Assembly: GCA_000934385.1 (NCBI GenBank)
Contig: KN880530.1
Span: forward strand, 24,283 to 88,282
DNA from: Cylindrobasidium torrendii FP15055 ss-10
Lineage: Eukaryota > Basidiomycota > Agaricomycetes > Agaricales > Physalacriaceae
DNA: 64,000 nt
Direction of reading: 5' to 3'
A model generated the notes under the pieces. That model was given only the letters and a program-made list of their open reading frames with translations. It did no database searches and was not told the origin of the DNA. Each line of letters begins with the position of its first letter. The first letter of the stretch is position 1. The position numbers and the translations under genes are program-made. Shown here piece by piece: positions 49,344 to 61,921 of this stretch.

Positions 49344-52300
49344 CTACTTCTTCCCTTTCTTCCCCTTATTATTCTTCTTCCCTTTACCGCCCTTGCCCTT
49401 CCCGTCCTCTTCAGCAGGTGTACTGGTAACAGGAGCGGACGACGCAGGCCCTGACGCAGGCTGAACATCTGTCTCAACCTTAAGGCCTCCTTTGGTAGCA
49501 GGAGTGGATGCTGGTGGTGGTGCTTCATCAGTCGCAGCTGGGGGAGGTTCAACGACAGCAGACGGCTCAATTGCTGCTGGTGTTTCCGCAGGTGTCGGCT
49601 CTGGTTCTAGCGGAGCCACTTCGGGCGCTGGCGTTGGGTCTGCCGGCGGGTCAACGACGGGCTCTGCAGCAGGTTGGGCCACGTCCTCGACAGGTGCAGG
49701 TATTTCTTCGACAGCGGGAGCGACTTCTACGGAAGCTTGTGCCGGCGTCCCCGTAGCAGTGAATTCTTGGGCCAATGGTGGAGCTGCCGCCTCAGTTTCA
49801 GCCGTAGCAGGAGGCGTCTCGGCAGGCGGAGAGGTTCCCCAACCGCTTATTCCACCAAGTCCAGGTAGCCCACCCCATTTACTGCCTACTTTCTTCGCTG
49901 CGTCTGGGAGGCCCCATGAACCCGCCAACGAGCTCCAGCCCCCGCCACCGGGAGACTTCGACGCGTCGGCGTTCAATCCAGGGCTCGTTGGCATTCCCCA
50001 TCCGCTTGCAGGGCTTTTCGTTCCGTTCGCATTCGGGCTCTTGGGTGCATCGCCGAAACCCCATCCATCTTGCGAGGCTGCTGGGATGTCCCATCCTCCT
50101 GGCGCATCGACACCGTCTGCTGCTTGACTGTCGCCAAGAACATCGAGCGAACCAAGGTTGTCAAAAGCGAGAGATGAGAGGTCCTGATTGAGAGGTGGAA
50201 GCTCTAGGGGAGCTGGTGGCCCCGCTGACGGCACAACGGCCGGTGCTGGCGTGCCAGGCGCTGGAGTACCGACATGGGGTGCCGGCGTCGGGGGCGCAGG
50301 CTCTTCAACTGGAGCAACAGGCTCAGGCTCAACCTCCTGCACTTCGGGCTTTGGCGTCGGTTTTACGGATGCTGCAGGCGTCGGTGCTTTACTGTCCTTC
50401 TTTCCTTTCTTCTTTCCCTTCTTTCCTGGTGTCATCGACTCTGGCTCTGGCTCTGGCTCTGGCTCAGCAGCGGGTTCAGGCTCTGGGGCAGGCTCTGGCT
50501 CCATAGGAGGTTCTGGGGCAACAGTTGGTTCCTCTGGGACGGGCGGCGCCTCTGCCGGAGTCTCTGCTTGTTCAGACTCTTGTGCCAATGGCGATGCTGT
50601 ATTCTTCGGAGACGGGAATGCCGAACGCAGAGGCGACGAAGGCTTAGACGGTGTGTTAGTCATCGAGCGTGGAACAGCAGAGGGCGGCTTTGGTGAAGAG
50701 ACGTTAGACGACGAAATCTTGGGCGAGGCGGCCACAGATGCGACAGGCGGCTTCGGGGAAGCGGCAACTGATACTGGCGGCGGCTTGGGAGATGCAGCAA
50801 CTGATCCGGGCATTGGCTTGGGCGACGGGGCCACAGAACCTACAGGAGGTTTTGGAGAAGACGCGACAGAGGCTGCAGGAGGTTTCGGGGATGCGGCAAC
50901 TGATCCAGGAGCTGGCTTGGGGGAGGGAGCAATCGATTCCACAGGTGGCTTAGGTGAAGCGGCGGCTGATGCGGGGACCGATACTGCAGGAGGTTTCGGT
51001 GATGGTGCAACAGACCCTATTGGTGGCTTTGGCGAAGGCGCAACAGATGCGGCAGTTGGCTTCGGCGACGGTGCAACAGATGCTGCTGGTGGCTTAGGCG
51101 AAGCAGCCACAGATGCTGCCGGAGGATGAGGCGTAGCATAAATTGAAGGTTTGGGCGACGCAGCAACAGATGGCGCTACTGGCGGATGCGGCGAGGCGTA
51201 AATGGATGGCTTGGGCGACTGTGCAGCGGATGGCTGTTTTGGCGACGCCACTGCAGATGGCGCCAGGTGAGGCGACGATGCGTAAATCGAGGGCTTCGGT
51301 GACGGTGCAACAGAGGCATTATGAGAGGGTGCGACGGAAGGCGCGTGTGTTGATGGCTTAGGCGACGGCGCGACAGCAGCAGCGTGTACTGAAGGCGTTG
51401 CATAAATGGATGGCTTTGGTGAAGCAGCAGCAGACGAGGAATGGTGTGCTGTGGGGTCCGTGGTCTTGGGGGTCTGGGATACCACAGTTGGAGGCCTGGA
51501 CGGCTTCGCATCAACAGGACTGAGATATTCATCCAGCGAAATGGCAGACCGTTCTGAGCGCGGCGTGGTCAGCCTCGAGCCCGTCATGCTCGATGAGGGC
51601 GTCGCTGTCCCCGATGTGTCGATTGACGGCTTCCTTGGTGTTGCTGCGGCAGACGGAGCCCGCGTTGATGTTCGCGTTGGTGCTTTCGTTGAATCTGTCG
51701 CGGCGGTGGAAGCCCATGCGCCAGGAACAATGGTATTATCAATTGCTGTCTGAGTAAGAGGCGTTGAGCGACTTGGAGTTTTTGCGGCCTCGGGCGCTTG
51801 CCATGCACCTGGAACGACAGTCTCTTCAATAGTCGGCTGTGCTGGTGTGCCTCTTGTTGGCGTTTGCTCAGCTTCTGGCAATTGCCACGAACCTGGAACG
51901 GCTGAATCTCGAAGTGTACTGGTCTTAGAGCGTACAGAGTCAGGTGGAGGATTACTGTGTCCTTGTTGCGGCGTCCCAGGCTGAGTGGGCACTCGGATCG
52001 AGCTTCTGATACTTCCCGGAGCGCTGGAACCACCCCAGAGACTTCCGATGCCACTCGAGAGACCAGATAGAATGTTACTTCCAGTTGACAAACCAGAGGC
52101 GAACAAGGCTGAGGGACCATCACCACCTTGACTGCTCAGCATATTGCTAGGGGACATTGGGGCAATCACTGGCGAGCGCGCCCGCGACAAGTCCGCTTGA
52201 GGCGCCGCGGATGGTGTTGCCTTCGAACTCGGCGCGGCCGACGTCTTCCGCGAGTGCCTGGAAGATGAAGAGACATGTTCAGCCGCGGGGGGCGGAGGAG

Positions 52301-55300
52301 CAGGTGGCTCTGCCTTTCGCGACGATGCACGTTGTTTGGACAATGTCGAAGATAAGCTCGCTGTGATCGAGCGCGAAAGGTCCTCGATTGGTACTGACGG
52401 ACTGGTGTAACCCGTACTAGAACCCTCGGTCACCGAGCTCAGCCTCGAGCGTTGCCCAAGACTTTTTGAGCCCGGAGAACCCTGAGGCATTCCCCATACC
52501 GACTGGAGGGTATCGCCAAGCATCGATGAGCTCCTGGTACTAGGAGTATCCGTCGCTGAGTAATGGCCACTGTCACGGTCCTTGCCCTTTCTCACTCGAC
52601 TCGACGTGCTGCTGCTCCTACCCTCAATACCCCGACCACCTAATTCCCCGAATTCCATCGGTGTCTGCGTACCCGACGATGATGATTTAACAAAGTCGGG
52701 TATGCGACCATGGGTCAATCGCGAGTCAACAGATTGAGTAGAGCGAGACGATGTGCTCTTCGTCGACCGGTGCCGCGAAAGGGTCGATTCGTCTTCTGGA
52801 TTGCTGTCCGTCTCATCTTCCTCCGCTCTGTGCCCACGTTCGTTGTAAATGATCGAAGCAGGGCCACTAGCTATTCGTTAGTGCAGGTACACTTCCTAGC
52901 AGCTTGCGCTTACTATTTGGTCGATCCCTGATGATGCCTGTTAGCACTGCATTTGAGAAAAAAAAGCATTTACTTACATTGTCCACCCACTTAATCCTTG
53001 CCTTGAATTCAGTCAAGCCAAAATGGATCTCAATCGAAAACACGATAGTCCAGTACTTGCGCCCGTCCCGCGCCATCTTCGTCTCCACGATGCCAGACAA
53101 TGGAGAAAGATCCGCTCGCACCAAACAGAGTGTCGAGAAGTTGTCTTTGAAATGCCTAAGGTTTCAGTGAAGCAAGTAGACGGAAAATCACACTCACCAG
53201 CTTCGCGCTCAATCCATTTGGGTACGCCGTTGCCGCCTCGGAAGCACCACACTTCTACCTCGAATACAGATAGCATAGACAGGTTCGTAAGCTCCGTACA
53301 ATATTTGCGTGTAAACACAGTCGACTCCTTGACTTTCGTTCCCTATGCGGACTGTGAATACGGGGGACGAGGCAACGCGATGAGTACATGCCCTTGCAAG
53401 GATACAGTCGAACGCGTCTGCCAACAGCTTGGGTCCAGAGGGCAGATCTGTTAACCTATGCTTGCGTGCCAGATGGTCGGGATCTTTGTCGTCAAACGCT
53501 CGTAGATATTCAACGCCGTACGTAAACTTGGAGACACGCGCCGCGACATGGTGGTCACAATAAAACCCTATTGCACCGTCTGCGACGGCTTTAGACCTGT
53601 CCTAAAATGAGTAAGCCGGAAACCAAGATGATCATGCACATACGTTTGCGTATCTGGTCGACTGACGGCGACGTGATATTTCTTAAGGCGCTCCTGGAGT
53701 TGCGAGAAAAGCCACTGACTGTTGGCATATCCTCCAACAAGGAACACCGACTGGACGACTGATGTCAGTAGAGATAGAGATGGGCAATATACTGGTGCGC
53801 ACCCTGATTGCTTTCGATTGATCTATCTGGGCCTTTATGGCGGTGACTGCTGCTTGTATCGATGGTTCAAAGAGCCCGGCAACTTCGTCACTAAATGGAC
53901 ACTGAGTTATTGCGTACGAGCGAAGTGTAGCACGTACCCAGTGAGCTTTAGTTGACCATTCCGGATCCCCACCGAAGGATCCTTATCCAGAGGAGAACCA
54001 AATGCAATGAACTGTGGGCTCTTCTTATCGCGAAAGAGACGCTTTGTTGTCTCGTCGAAGCGCTTTGTAATCTAGTGCAAAGAGTGAGCAGTCCCACCAG
54101 CGGGAATAGAAGAACGCCTTACGTGGTCTATCGCATCAGGTGTACCATACTTTGAATTCTTGAGCTTCTCTGCGCACGAATGAGGGAAGAGGAATGGTAG
54201 ATTAAACGGGCGCTTACCCTGTAGAAACTCGCGGCAACGACGGCTAATAAACACAGAGCCTGCAAATATACAGTCTGGGGGCGCAGTTTCTTCGATGACG
54301 AGCGGCTCCTGCGCAAGTATGCTATATGAACTGATATCCAGGGTGCCGCCGCCAGCATCAGCGATGAGGAAACCGCCCTGCTTTGAGTCCTTTTGCTATG
54401 AGCAATTAGTATCGCTGGTTGTAGATATGACTGAGCTGGACCTACTGAGAGGACGTCGGATGCCAAACCGCCCATTACGCAGGCGTGGAGCGAAGCTTCT
54501 CCTTCGCTGACGAACCTCACTCGTTGGAAGCCCTCGTTTGTGTTGGGTATAAGTCCGCCATACAGTGCGGCCTGGCGCATCTTCGACTGCTGGAGGCCTT
54601 CCCATCCATTAGGATGTGAGAGGACGATTTCCAAATGTGGCTCGACCGATCTTGGGGGGCGTCAGTATAGAAGGACACACAGGTGATATCAGACGCACGT
54701 CCAGAGCGCACCGCCATTGGCATGCGTGTCCGACTATTTTTCAGTTAGCGAAGGATGGATAAAAGGAGGGTGCGACGTACAATGTAGGTGCGAGTGCATT
54801 GGAAGAGATATCCCAGGAAGTCGCCAAAGACGTGGACCGCAGATTTGCCTGGGGGTAGAGGGCTGAGGCGCATCCCGTTCATGTTCAACACCATTGTCCG
54901 CGGTCGCAGACGGAGTTTGAAGCTGACCAGGTGTCAGTCATCCAGCCTACAGCCAATTCGTACATGCTCACAGCTCGACCTTCATCCAGTTCTCGTCCTC
55001 CGCGTTGGACACTGCGGTTGTTGTGTCGGCCTCGGCACCGGCAGCCATCATGTTGCCTGCCTGGTCATAGTACATAACGCTTGGTATCTTGGAATTTCCA
55101 GCAACATGTTCTTGTCCCGGAAAGCTACAGCGCATGAGCAGACGCGTCGGGAACGAGGCATGCGCCTCACCGAGTGACGCCATGGATCTTTGGGACCTCT
55201 CCAGGCTCGAGAATGGCGTAGGAGACCTGTCGAACACGGTGGTAAGTGGATGATCGAGGCGGGCAGACGCGATCTGTCGATGGCGGAGGCTTGATCGAAC

Positions 55301-55446
55301 GCGTACTACGACAGCCCGCCACGGTGCAGAGGGAGAAGACGTACGCCAGAGAAGGTGGTCCCCAAATCCAACGCTATAACCAATCCTCTTTTCGAGCCTC
55401 CAAACGGTTTGCGGTCCGAATCACCAGTGTCCGCCGCTTGCTTCAT
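49344..55446 (-). CDS. Hsp70-like ATPase fused to long SPKP- and GW-rich disordered tail
   Basis: The N-terminal part (55446 down to about 52860, many introns) is a divergent Hsp70/actin-fold ATPase of the type expanded in fungi. It starts MKQAADTGDSDRKPFGGSKR and has phosphate 1 LVIALDLGTTFSG, FPGQEHVAGNSKIPSVMYY, phosphate 2 FLIADAGGGTLDISSY and adenosine motif SVFLVGGYANSQWLFSQL. No Hsp70 substrate-binding domain follows. ARIKWVDN joins GSTKYGPASIIYNERGHRAE, which runs in frame into a tail of over 1,100 residues in one exon. The tail has Ser/Arg-rich stretches, many SPKP units, acidic Pro/Glu repeats, a cluster of GW/WG motifs (49830-50100) and a Lys/Gly end (GKGGKGKKNNKGKKGKK). Joining domain and tail rests on a two-intron bridge at 52875-52970. 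Function unknown. Confidence 0.75.
49826..50100 (-). repeat. GW/WG motif cluster in the Hsp70-like tail
   Basis: Within about 90 residues, Trp beside Gly occurs as GGWDIP, DGWGFGD, SGWGMPT, GGGWSSL, GSWGLPD, SKWGGLP and SGWGTSP. Surroundings are Gly, Ser, Pro and Asp, with almost no other aromatic residues. Further Trp sites lie at about 51715-51895 (GSWQLPE, GAWQAPE, GAWAST), 52030 (LWGGSS) and 52490 (VWGMPQ). Confidence 0.8.
50720..51435 (-). repeat. SPKP tandem repeat in the Hsp70-like tail
   Basis: About 20-25 degenerate units of 8-13 residues, such as SVAASPKPP, SVAPSPKPT and SPKPSIYASPH. Codons vary between units, so it is not a recent expansion. Each unit has an SP site followed by Lys, a proline-directed kinase-like site. 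Confidence 0.8.
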
Positions 55447-55866
55447 CGTGCAGTTATCGTACAGTGCTTTAATTTGTTGGGTTTATCGGAGAAGGATATG
55501 GAGGGGAAAGAAAGGTGCGTCGTCGCCCACGGCTGGCGCGCGTCTGTTTTATCGTTCACACAGCTGTGCGTCTTCGAAGTCAGAGTCAAACAATTGTGCG
55601 GCATGCACAGGGCACGAGGAGAATGAACCCATCAGAGCTGCGTATCTAAAGTAAACTAACGGCCTGACGTAGGGTCGCTATCCCCTTTGAGAAGAAAACG
55701 CCGCCACGTCCAGCCTCGTTGCGCCCTCGTGTCCAATTTTGAGGCCACCCAGAGTCCCCCCAAAGGAGCGTCAAATACCTTTAAAGATGAAGAGAGTCGC
55801 CGACGAGGAAAAGGGCATTATTTGTGCCTTCGGAACTCGGAAAGTATTTCCATTATTTCTATCGTA

Positions 55867-57358
55867 ATGGCCCTACTGCCGTCTGCTAACCTCCATCTCC
55901 GGGAGTTGTACGAGACTACCATAGAGTTTTTCGCGATCCGTACTGCTGGCCTTGGTTCCCGCCCACAATCAGCCACTGCGTCCCCCGCGTCCACCGTCTC
56001 TACCCTCCAGCCGTCGGCCGACCTTCAAATTGGAGATATACGGCCCCTGACCCCAGTACCAGACCCAATCGCGAGATTAACTCGCGAGTGCGCGTCCTTA
56101 CGTGAAAAACTCGACGCTCAAGCTTTCCCCGCTTCTTCATCCATATCCTCACCAATGTCCCACCGCCGCGATCTGGAGGAAACCCGGCGCGAACTCTCTG
56201 TGGCAAAGAAGGAGGCCTCAAAGCTCGAAGCTCGATGTCGCATGCTGGAGAAGATGCTCAAGGATACCAAGACGCTGCTCAAAGCCAGAGATGCAGAAAT
56301 TGCTCGCGCAGCAAGATCATCAGCGGCCAACTCTCCTCGTCGTCGTGATGACGATAGGTCTGCCGAGACCGCTACCCCGGCAGACGAGGAACGTGCATCA
56401 ACCAAGAGCATTGAAGTCTTCATGACCAGGACAGACAGTTGGTCAGGCGCTCAGTTACTTCAGGCTGTGCAGGACCTCAATTCGGAGATCGTCCAGTTCG
56501 CTGCTGCCGCCACCGAGCTGTCCACATTTGACAAGCCGCCCTCCGCTTCAACGTCCAAGTCTATGAACCAGGCCGTGCAAGAGACCGCATCGCGTCTGGG
56601 CCCTAATCTGGCGCGTATCCTGTCCACTAGAGACCATTCCCAGGATCCCATGCTCGTGCAACTTGCGCTGCAGGGTTGCATATCAACATGTGTCGCGCGG
56701 GCGCTTACTCCTTTCTGTATGGGCTTCCCTTCTAAACCAGATGGTATACTATCACAGATATATGCGCACATGTACATGGCTGGTGCGTCGCCTATGTCTT
56801 TCCCTTCACTTCCATAACTCAGCTTGTTCTGTAGAATCTCAGCCCATGTCATCGCGGTGGCGCGCGCTCACACACCGCCATATTCACACCATGTACCCTT
56901 ATCTCAGCGACTACTCTGTTAACGAACTTTCCGAGACCATGTATCGCTGGACTGCTGACATTCTTTACATCGCTGGCTGTCCAACAACAGACCGAACGGC
57001 GCTCTCTTCACGCGAAGGCATGCGGACGCGCTTTGCGGAACAGATATCGCGGATAGCTAAGACCGTCGCTCGTCTTGCGCAGGTCACTCGAGAGGAAATC
57101 ATGTCCACGCGCTTCGAAATCATCGCAGTCGAGAACGATGGCGCCTTTGACGCGCGACGGATGTGCGATGCTTTTGGGGAGTATGGCTCCTCACGGGGCT
57201 CTATTCTCATTACGACCGAAGTTGGCCTGAGGTGCAATACGAGACGAGACAGTACACAGTCATCGAGCACGGAGGGCACAGCAGCGGTGCATGAGATCGA
57301 GCAGCGGATTTTACTTCAGCCCAAGGTGGTGTTGGATACAGTGGTGGACTTATTATAG
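55867..57358 (+). CDS. Coiled-coil hypothetical protein
   Basis: Not recognised. MALLPSANLHLRELYETTIE opens a short helical part, then a Ser/Pro-rich linker and a coiled coil (DLEETRRELSVAKKEASKLE, MLEKMLKDTKTLLKARDAEI). The second half is well ordered: TRTDSWSGAQLLQAVQDLNS, MLVQLALQGCISTCVARALT, IYAHMYMAESQPMSSRWRAL (across one intron near 56782-56834) and HIHTMYPYLSDYSVNELSET. It ends QPKVVLDTVVDLL. Only one intron, unusual for this window. No targeting signal or catalytic motif. An upstream in-frame stretch to 55687 has no ATG and was not used. It is divergent from the Hsp70-like gene with about 420 bp between starts. Confidence 0.75.
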
Positions 57359-58700
57359 TGGTGTGCATAGGACTTGCCTTTTTGCTTGTTATTTGCTTTC
57401 GATATAGGAAATATGTACACTACGCTTCCTACTGTAATCCTATGACATGGTCTTTCCTGGGTCACATTTATGTTGCGAATGCAGTCCAGTGAAAACTCAA
57501 GAATATCCAATCCAGCTACTCGTGCTTCAAGTACTGCCAAATGCACAGCGGTCGAAACTTAGCATGTTCGAATACTCTTTCGACCACGCTAATAGTACCT
57601 CTAGTCTCACCCATAAAGCCTGCAAAACGAGTCCATTCCAAGTCCATTCCCAGGTATTTCCTATGGGACGTCATTCATTGAACAGTCGACCATGCACTTC
57701 TCCGTTCCTCGTCACTGTAAGCCTCAAATATGAGCATGCAACTAATTGGCGGTCCATGGCATATTTTCTGGGCATTGTACAGGTCCTGTATGGCCAAAGG
57801 CATACTCCAGGTAATTGGTCTTCGTTGACCACCGTCACACCAAATCAACTCAACATTTTTGCCGCGGTTTCAATATTATTTTCATCATTGTGATGATAGT
57901 CAATGGCGGCAAGAGTCTACTGGCGACCGTAGAAAACAATTTTACTGATCGATGAGGCCAAGTAAGTTGCAGTACTCACGGGATGTTCGTCACTGTCTAT
58001 TGTGGGCCAGTACTTACATACTCCAGACATGGTTTTAATCAATTCATTAATAGTATAGGAACGGCAGGCGCTGTGCTTTCAGCTTTTGTCGGTGTTGGTC
58101 GCGAAGAGACGCTTAGCAGAATTGAACTCGGACGCTCAAGTCATGGCGCACATCATGCCTTCTTTTGGACTATCAATACATCACGATCGAGCGGAGAAGT
58201 TTGCCCCTTCTTTCTGACCAGCCGCGTTCGAGACAGCAGTTCAAGCAGGCAAGAATGTTGTATTACCCATGCCTTCATCCCAAAGCTCTTGCCTGAACAC
58301 TAGTACCCTTAAATCGCCGTGCGGTCTTGCATGGACTGAGCTCGGAAATATCCCAGGGCACCAGGGCAAAGCGCCCAGCGCTGGGTCTTCCAACCGCGCA
58401 CGCTCACGCGGTGCACATGGTGGCGCTTCAGAAAGCTCACATCAGAGTTCCAAAGGATTTTTGGCGACACGGGCCGTCGCCTCCACCGCTCCATTGCTTG
58501 CTTCTCGTGCAACTTCCGGGGTCTTTAGATAATCTGAGTTGGATTCAAGCCCCGTTGCCGCTAATCAATAATATAGGGCATCATTCAATGAATTTTCATC
58601 CCAGACGGATTCCAGTTACTGTGGACACACCGGGATACTCTGCCGGTCCCTAATATATGCCACGGTCCCCATGTTCACATCGGAGTGGTTGCTTACTGCC
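57359..58700. other. 1.3 kb region with no assignable gene
   Basis: Several open frames of 70-148 codons on both strands (57447-57893 +, 58269-58653 +) but none has a recognisable motif. On the minus strand short protein-like runs (VTVVNEDQLPGVCLWP; LTVTRNGEVHGRLFNE) near 57700-57850 may be a decayed or heavily spliced gene. Left unassigned. Confidence 0.35.
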
Positions 58701-60673
58701 ATGTTGACCCCCGCGACCTTGCAAAATCTCGGCGAGGATGCTGCGCTACACAATACGTGCGACACTCGCGAGTTGGGCGACACAGAGGCTGAATGCTCTT
58801 CAGGATGGGTGCCATGTTCATTGGCGTCGTGCTCAGCGCCATTCTCTGGGGCATGACAGCGCTCCAGACTATGTACTATTTCAACAGTGCGTGTGAATAA
58901 TTGTCATCTTCCCATGCTTACAATCCTGTTACAGGGTATCCCAACGATGCATGGTATCTTCGGTGGTTTGTGCGTATTAGGTCGTGAACACCGGAGCTGC
59001 GACGAACTCATCTCGCATGCTAGGTCTGGATTACGCTCATCCTCGACACCGTACATATGGCCATGGTCACTCACGTTAGTGAGTGCTTTCAGATTTCAGC
59101 CATTTTCCTCGCTTGCAACTCTAACGATCTGTAGTTTACTTCTATCTCATTTCTATGTACTAGTGAGCGTTCTCTCCTTCCATCTTGCCTCTGATTCTCA
59201 CCGTTCCCAGTGACAAGATGGCCATAACCCGGCTTGTGTGGTATGTACTACGATGCCCCAGTGTAATGTTGGCCGCCTTCTCACGGTCATTCAGGAGTGT
59301 GATTTTGGAAGCCCTTCCGACCGTGAGATGCTTCGAAACTCCCGCTCTCTCCAGTATACTGAACGTGGTGATATCCGCTCTTTCAGGGCGTAACGGCGAC
59401 ATTGGTGCAACTGTGAGTTCTAGTACCCTGACTTTATAAAAGACTTCCCTGCTTACTTCCGCCAGCTTTTTTGCCTATCGCGTATGGCGATGTATGATAT
59501 TTTTCTCAATGATGGACCCGCATGATCCTTATAGTCCGCCCGCAGTGAGCCAAGGAAACTGGCTGTTGACGGGATCCATTGTCATCCTGGTCATTGCAAA
59601 TGTTGGTCAGTATTTTTCTCCACATACCTGTCCAGAAGTCTCATAACAGTGTCTTGCACAGCGATCAGCGTTGTCTGGACAGTGCTCGCAATGATACGGG
59701 ACACTTACACCCAATTGTTGGAAATCACGGTTCGTCCCTTCCATGCAGCAAAGAGTCCCCAGCGATAATCGGTCGCCACTCAGCCCTTCACGATGACCAT
59801 CAATGTGCTCTCCGCTACCATCGACATCATCATCTCCGCCAGCTTATGTGTTTTGCTGCAATCTTCCAAGACAGGGTTCAAAAGGTGCGCACCAGTTTTA
59901 CGGTGCAATCACGGCTAACACGTCCAATGTAGCTCCGATACTATGATCAGTAGGCTCACGATCTTCTGTGTCAACACCGGGCTGTGAGTTCTATCATCTT
60001 TCCCTCAGTAAATTCACGCTGATCATTGCCGTTAGTGTTACCACGTATGTTTTCCACCTAGCTCTTGCATAGACGGCCTGATGCATGTTCCTAGATTCTG
60101 TGCGCTTGCGTCGCTCTTCTCAGTGAGCTTTACATTGAAGAGTAAGCGCGCGTGCTCATTCATCGTCTTCCAGTTGGTCGGCTCCCCGCATACGCTCCTT
60201 TACGCGCCGTTTTATTTCTGCATCGGCCGGCGTGAGTTCTCATTGAATTTCCTGCCTTTCTCGAACGAGGTGAACTGACATCCTACAAAGTCTATGTGAA
60301 CAGTCTTCTTGCTTCCCTCAACTCTCGTGAATACGTTCGAGGGACGACGGGCTCTATCGACCACCAGATGATCTCGTTCCCGACAACAACCTCGTCTGAC
60401 CAGGCTGCATCGGAATCTCGTGCGAAGGATATATCCATACGGATTGACACTAAGCGGGAGACAAATCGTGATAGTACTGTGCGGATTCAGAGGCACACCG
60501 AGTCTGTGCTAGGTATTGTAAGTGTTCGTCTTTTTGTTTTCGCGTTAGCACTGAAACTGGGCGTAGAAAAGTCCTGCCGACCCATACGAGGACGAACTAT
60601 GAAGGCGACGGTTGCGCGTGTGTACATATTAAAGTGTGGGACGAAGGCATTCATGCATGAGCTGAAGCTCTGA
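58701..60673 (+). CDS. DUF6534-type multi-pass membrane protein
   Basis: Resembles the expanded basidiomycete family of seven-helix membrane proteins with DUF6534, whose function is unknown. MLTPATLQNLGEDAALHNT joins MGAMFIGVVLSAILWGMTAL and QTMYYFN, then RYPNDAWYLRW, VWITLILDTVHMAMVTHV, IYFYLISMYYDKMAITRLVW, TGVTATLVQLFFAYRVW, GNWLLTGSIVILVIANV, AISVVWTVLAMIRDT, and the most conserved block TMTINVLSATIDIIISASLC followed by LLQSSKTGFKRSDTMISRLT. The cytosolic tail begins VNSLLASLNSREYVRG and is Ser/Thr/Arg-rich. At least ten tiny exons; exact borders, and whether a last intron follows ESVLGI near 60521, are uncertain. No frame damage is required. Confidence 0.72.
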
Positions 60674-60972
60674 GCGCCATGGTGTATTTATATCTGCCAA
60701 GATTTACATACTGTGTCGATCACGTGAATTCATCGCCCGAAAGGGAACACTCATTGTTTTGCTTCGGTTGCTGTAGTTTATACACGAACTTTGGAGTCCT
60801 GGACCGACTTTGCGTGATGCTGGATGAATATCTTGGGTGCTAGGTATAAGCTTGAATTAGTTCGACATTGCAACTTCAATTATGTATCGATTCATTATAG
60901 TTATTTATGTGCATTGGGACTCCGTACTGTGAAAACAGTCTTCGAACTTGGATCACAATCTTGCCCTTAGGC

Positions 60973-61921
60973 TCAGAGCTGGATGGCACCACCTTCTTCC
61001 TCGGCCTCCTTCAAGAGGGTCAAGCACGGAAGAACGTTCTGAAGCATCTTAGCATCGTAATAACCAAGGACAAGGCAACTTACCAAGACAAATTTGAGGG
61101 CGATGGCCAAAACCGAGCCAGTGTACTCCTTGTCGACAGCAGACACGGCGATTTGTGCGCTCATGGCAGCCAGCAGTGTAATCGGGATTGTCTTCTGTGA
61201 CACCATGACTGTGTACAGGGCAGCAATCACCCCGAGAGACATCACGACAACGCTGAAGATGTTGCTGAGCGGGGCGAATCCTGCGCTCTGGTAGACCGTG
61301 AAGCCTGGGTTCCAGCCTTCCGTGGACGGAAGGACGACGAATTCAGCGACTATCAAACCGAATTGCGCAACTGTAAGCACAATGGGGAAGATGGCCAACT
61401 TCTTTGACTGAGGTGACGAGACCCAAAGGCCGTATGCCTACGTGTCCCATTGAATTATTTCCTCATGATAGAAAAGGAATGGCGCACCAGAAGCAGGGTA
61501 GTCAGCACAAGGCTTAACTCGAAATCGACAGCGTTGAGGACCCAGCGTTGAGGACCAAGCCCGCCTTCACACGGGAACCTTTTGTCTGCGCCATAGGCGC
61601 CAAAGGTTTGTGCGGCAGTGAACCAGTGCGTCAAGAATCCAACGAAAGAGAAAGAGTACATCAGGAGGACAGATGTAGCCGGAATTGAAGGAAGGAACGA
61701 CGAGAGTGCGTCTGATTTGGCTGCAGCAGCACGCTTAGTTTTGAAGTATGCAACAGCAGCTTTCCCGGATATGAGGGTGTAGACGCCTGCGTTGCTATTA
61801 GGCTGATGGCAGCAATGACTCGTATAATGTACGCACCGAAAAGGAGGACGTAGAGCAGCGTTCCATTGACCATAAACATGCGCTCCTTGTCGCATACCTC
61901 GTTTCTGTCGCCCAGCACCAT
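60973..61921 (-). CDS. Multi-pass membrane protein of unknown function
   Basis: No family recognised. MVLGDRNEVCDKERMFMVNG leads into hydrophobic segments: TLLYVLLFGAYIIRVIAAIS, VLLMYSFSFVGFLTHWFTAA, FELSLVLTTLLL, LAIFPIVLTVAQFGLIVAEF, SNIFSVVVMSLGVIAALYTV and ITLLAAMSAQIAVSAV. That is about six or seven membrane spans. The tail after one intron is NVLPCLTLLKEAEEEGGAIQ. Three introns, good GT-AG borders. It is convergent with the DUF6534 gene. A Lys/Ala patch (KTKRAAAAKSDAL) lies between spans 1 and 2. Confidence 0.75.

Noticed and set aside
49492..51129. Long Gly/Ala-rich plus-strand open frames opposite the Hsp70-like tail
   Set aside because: Antisense shadows of the low-complexity GC-rich tail; no start context, splice sites or family features.
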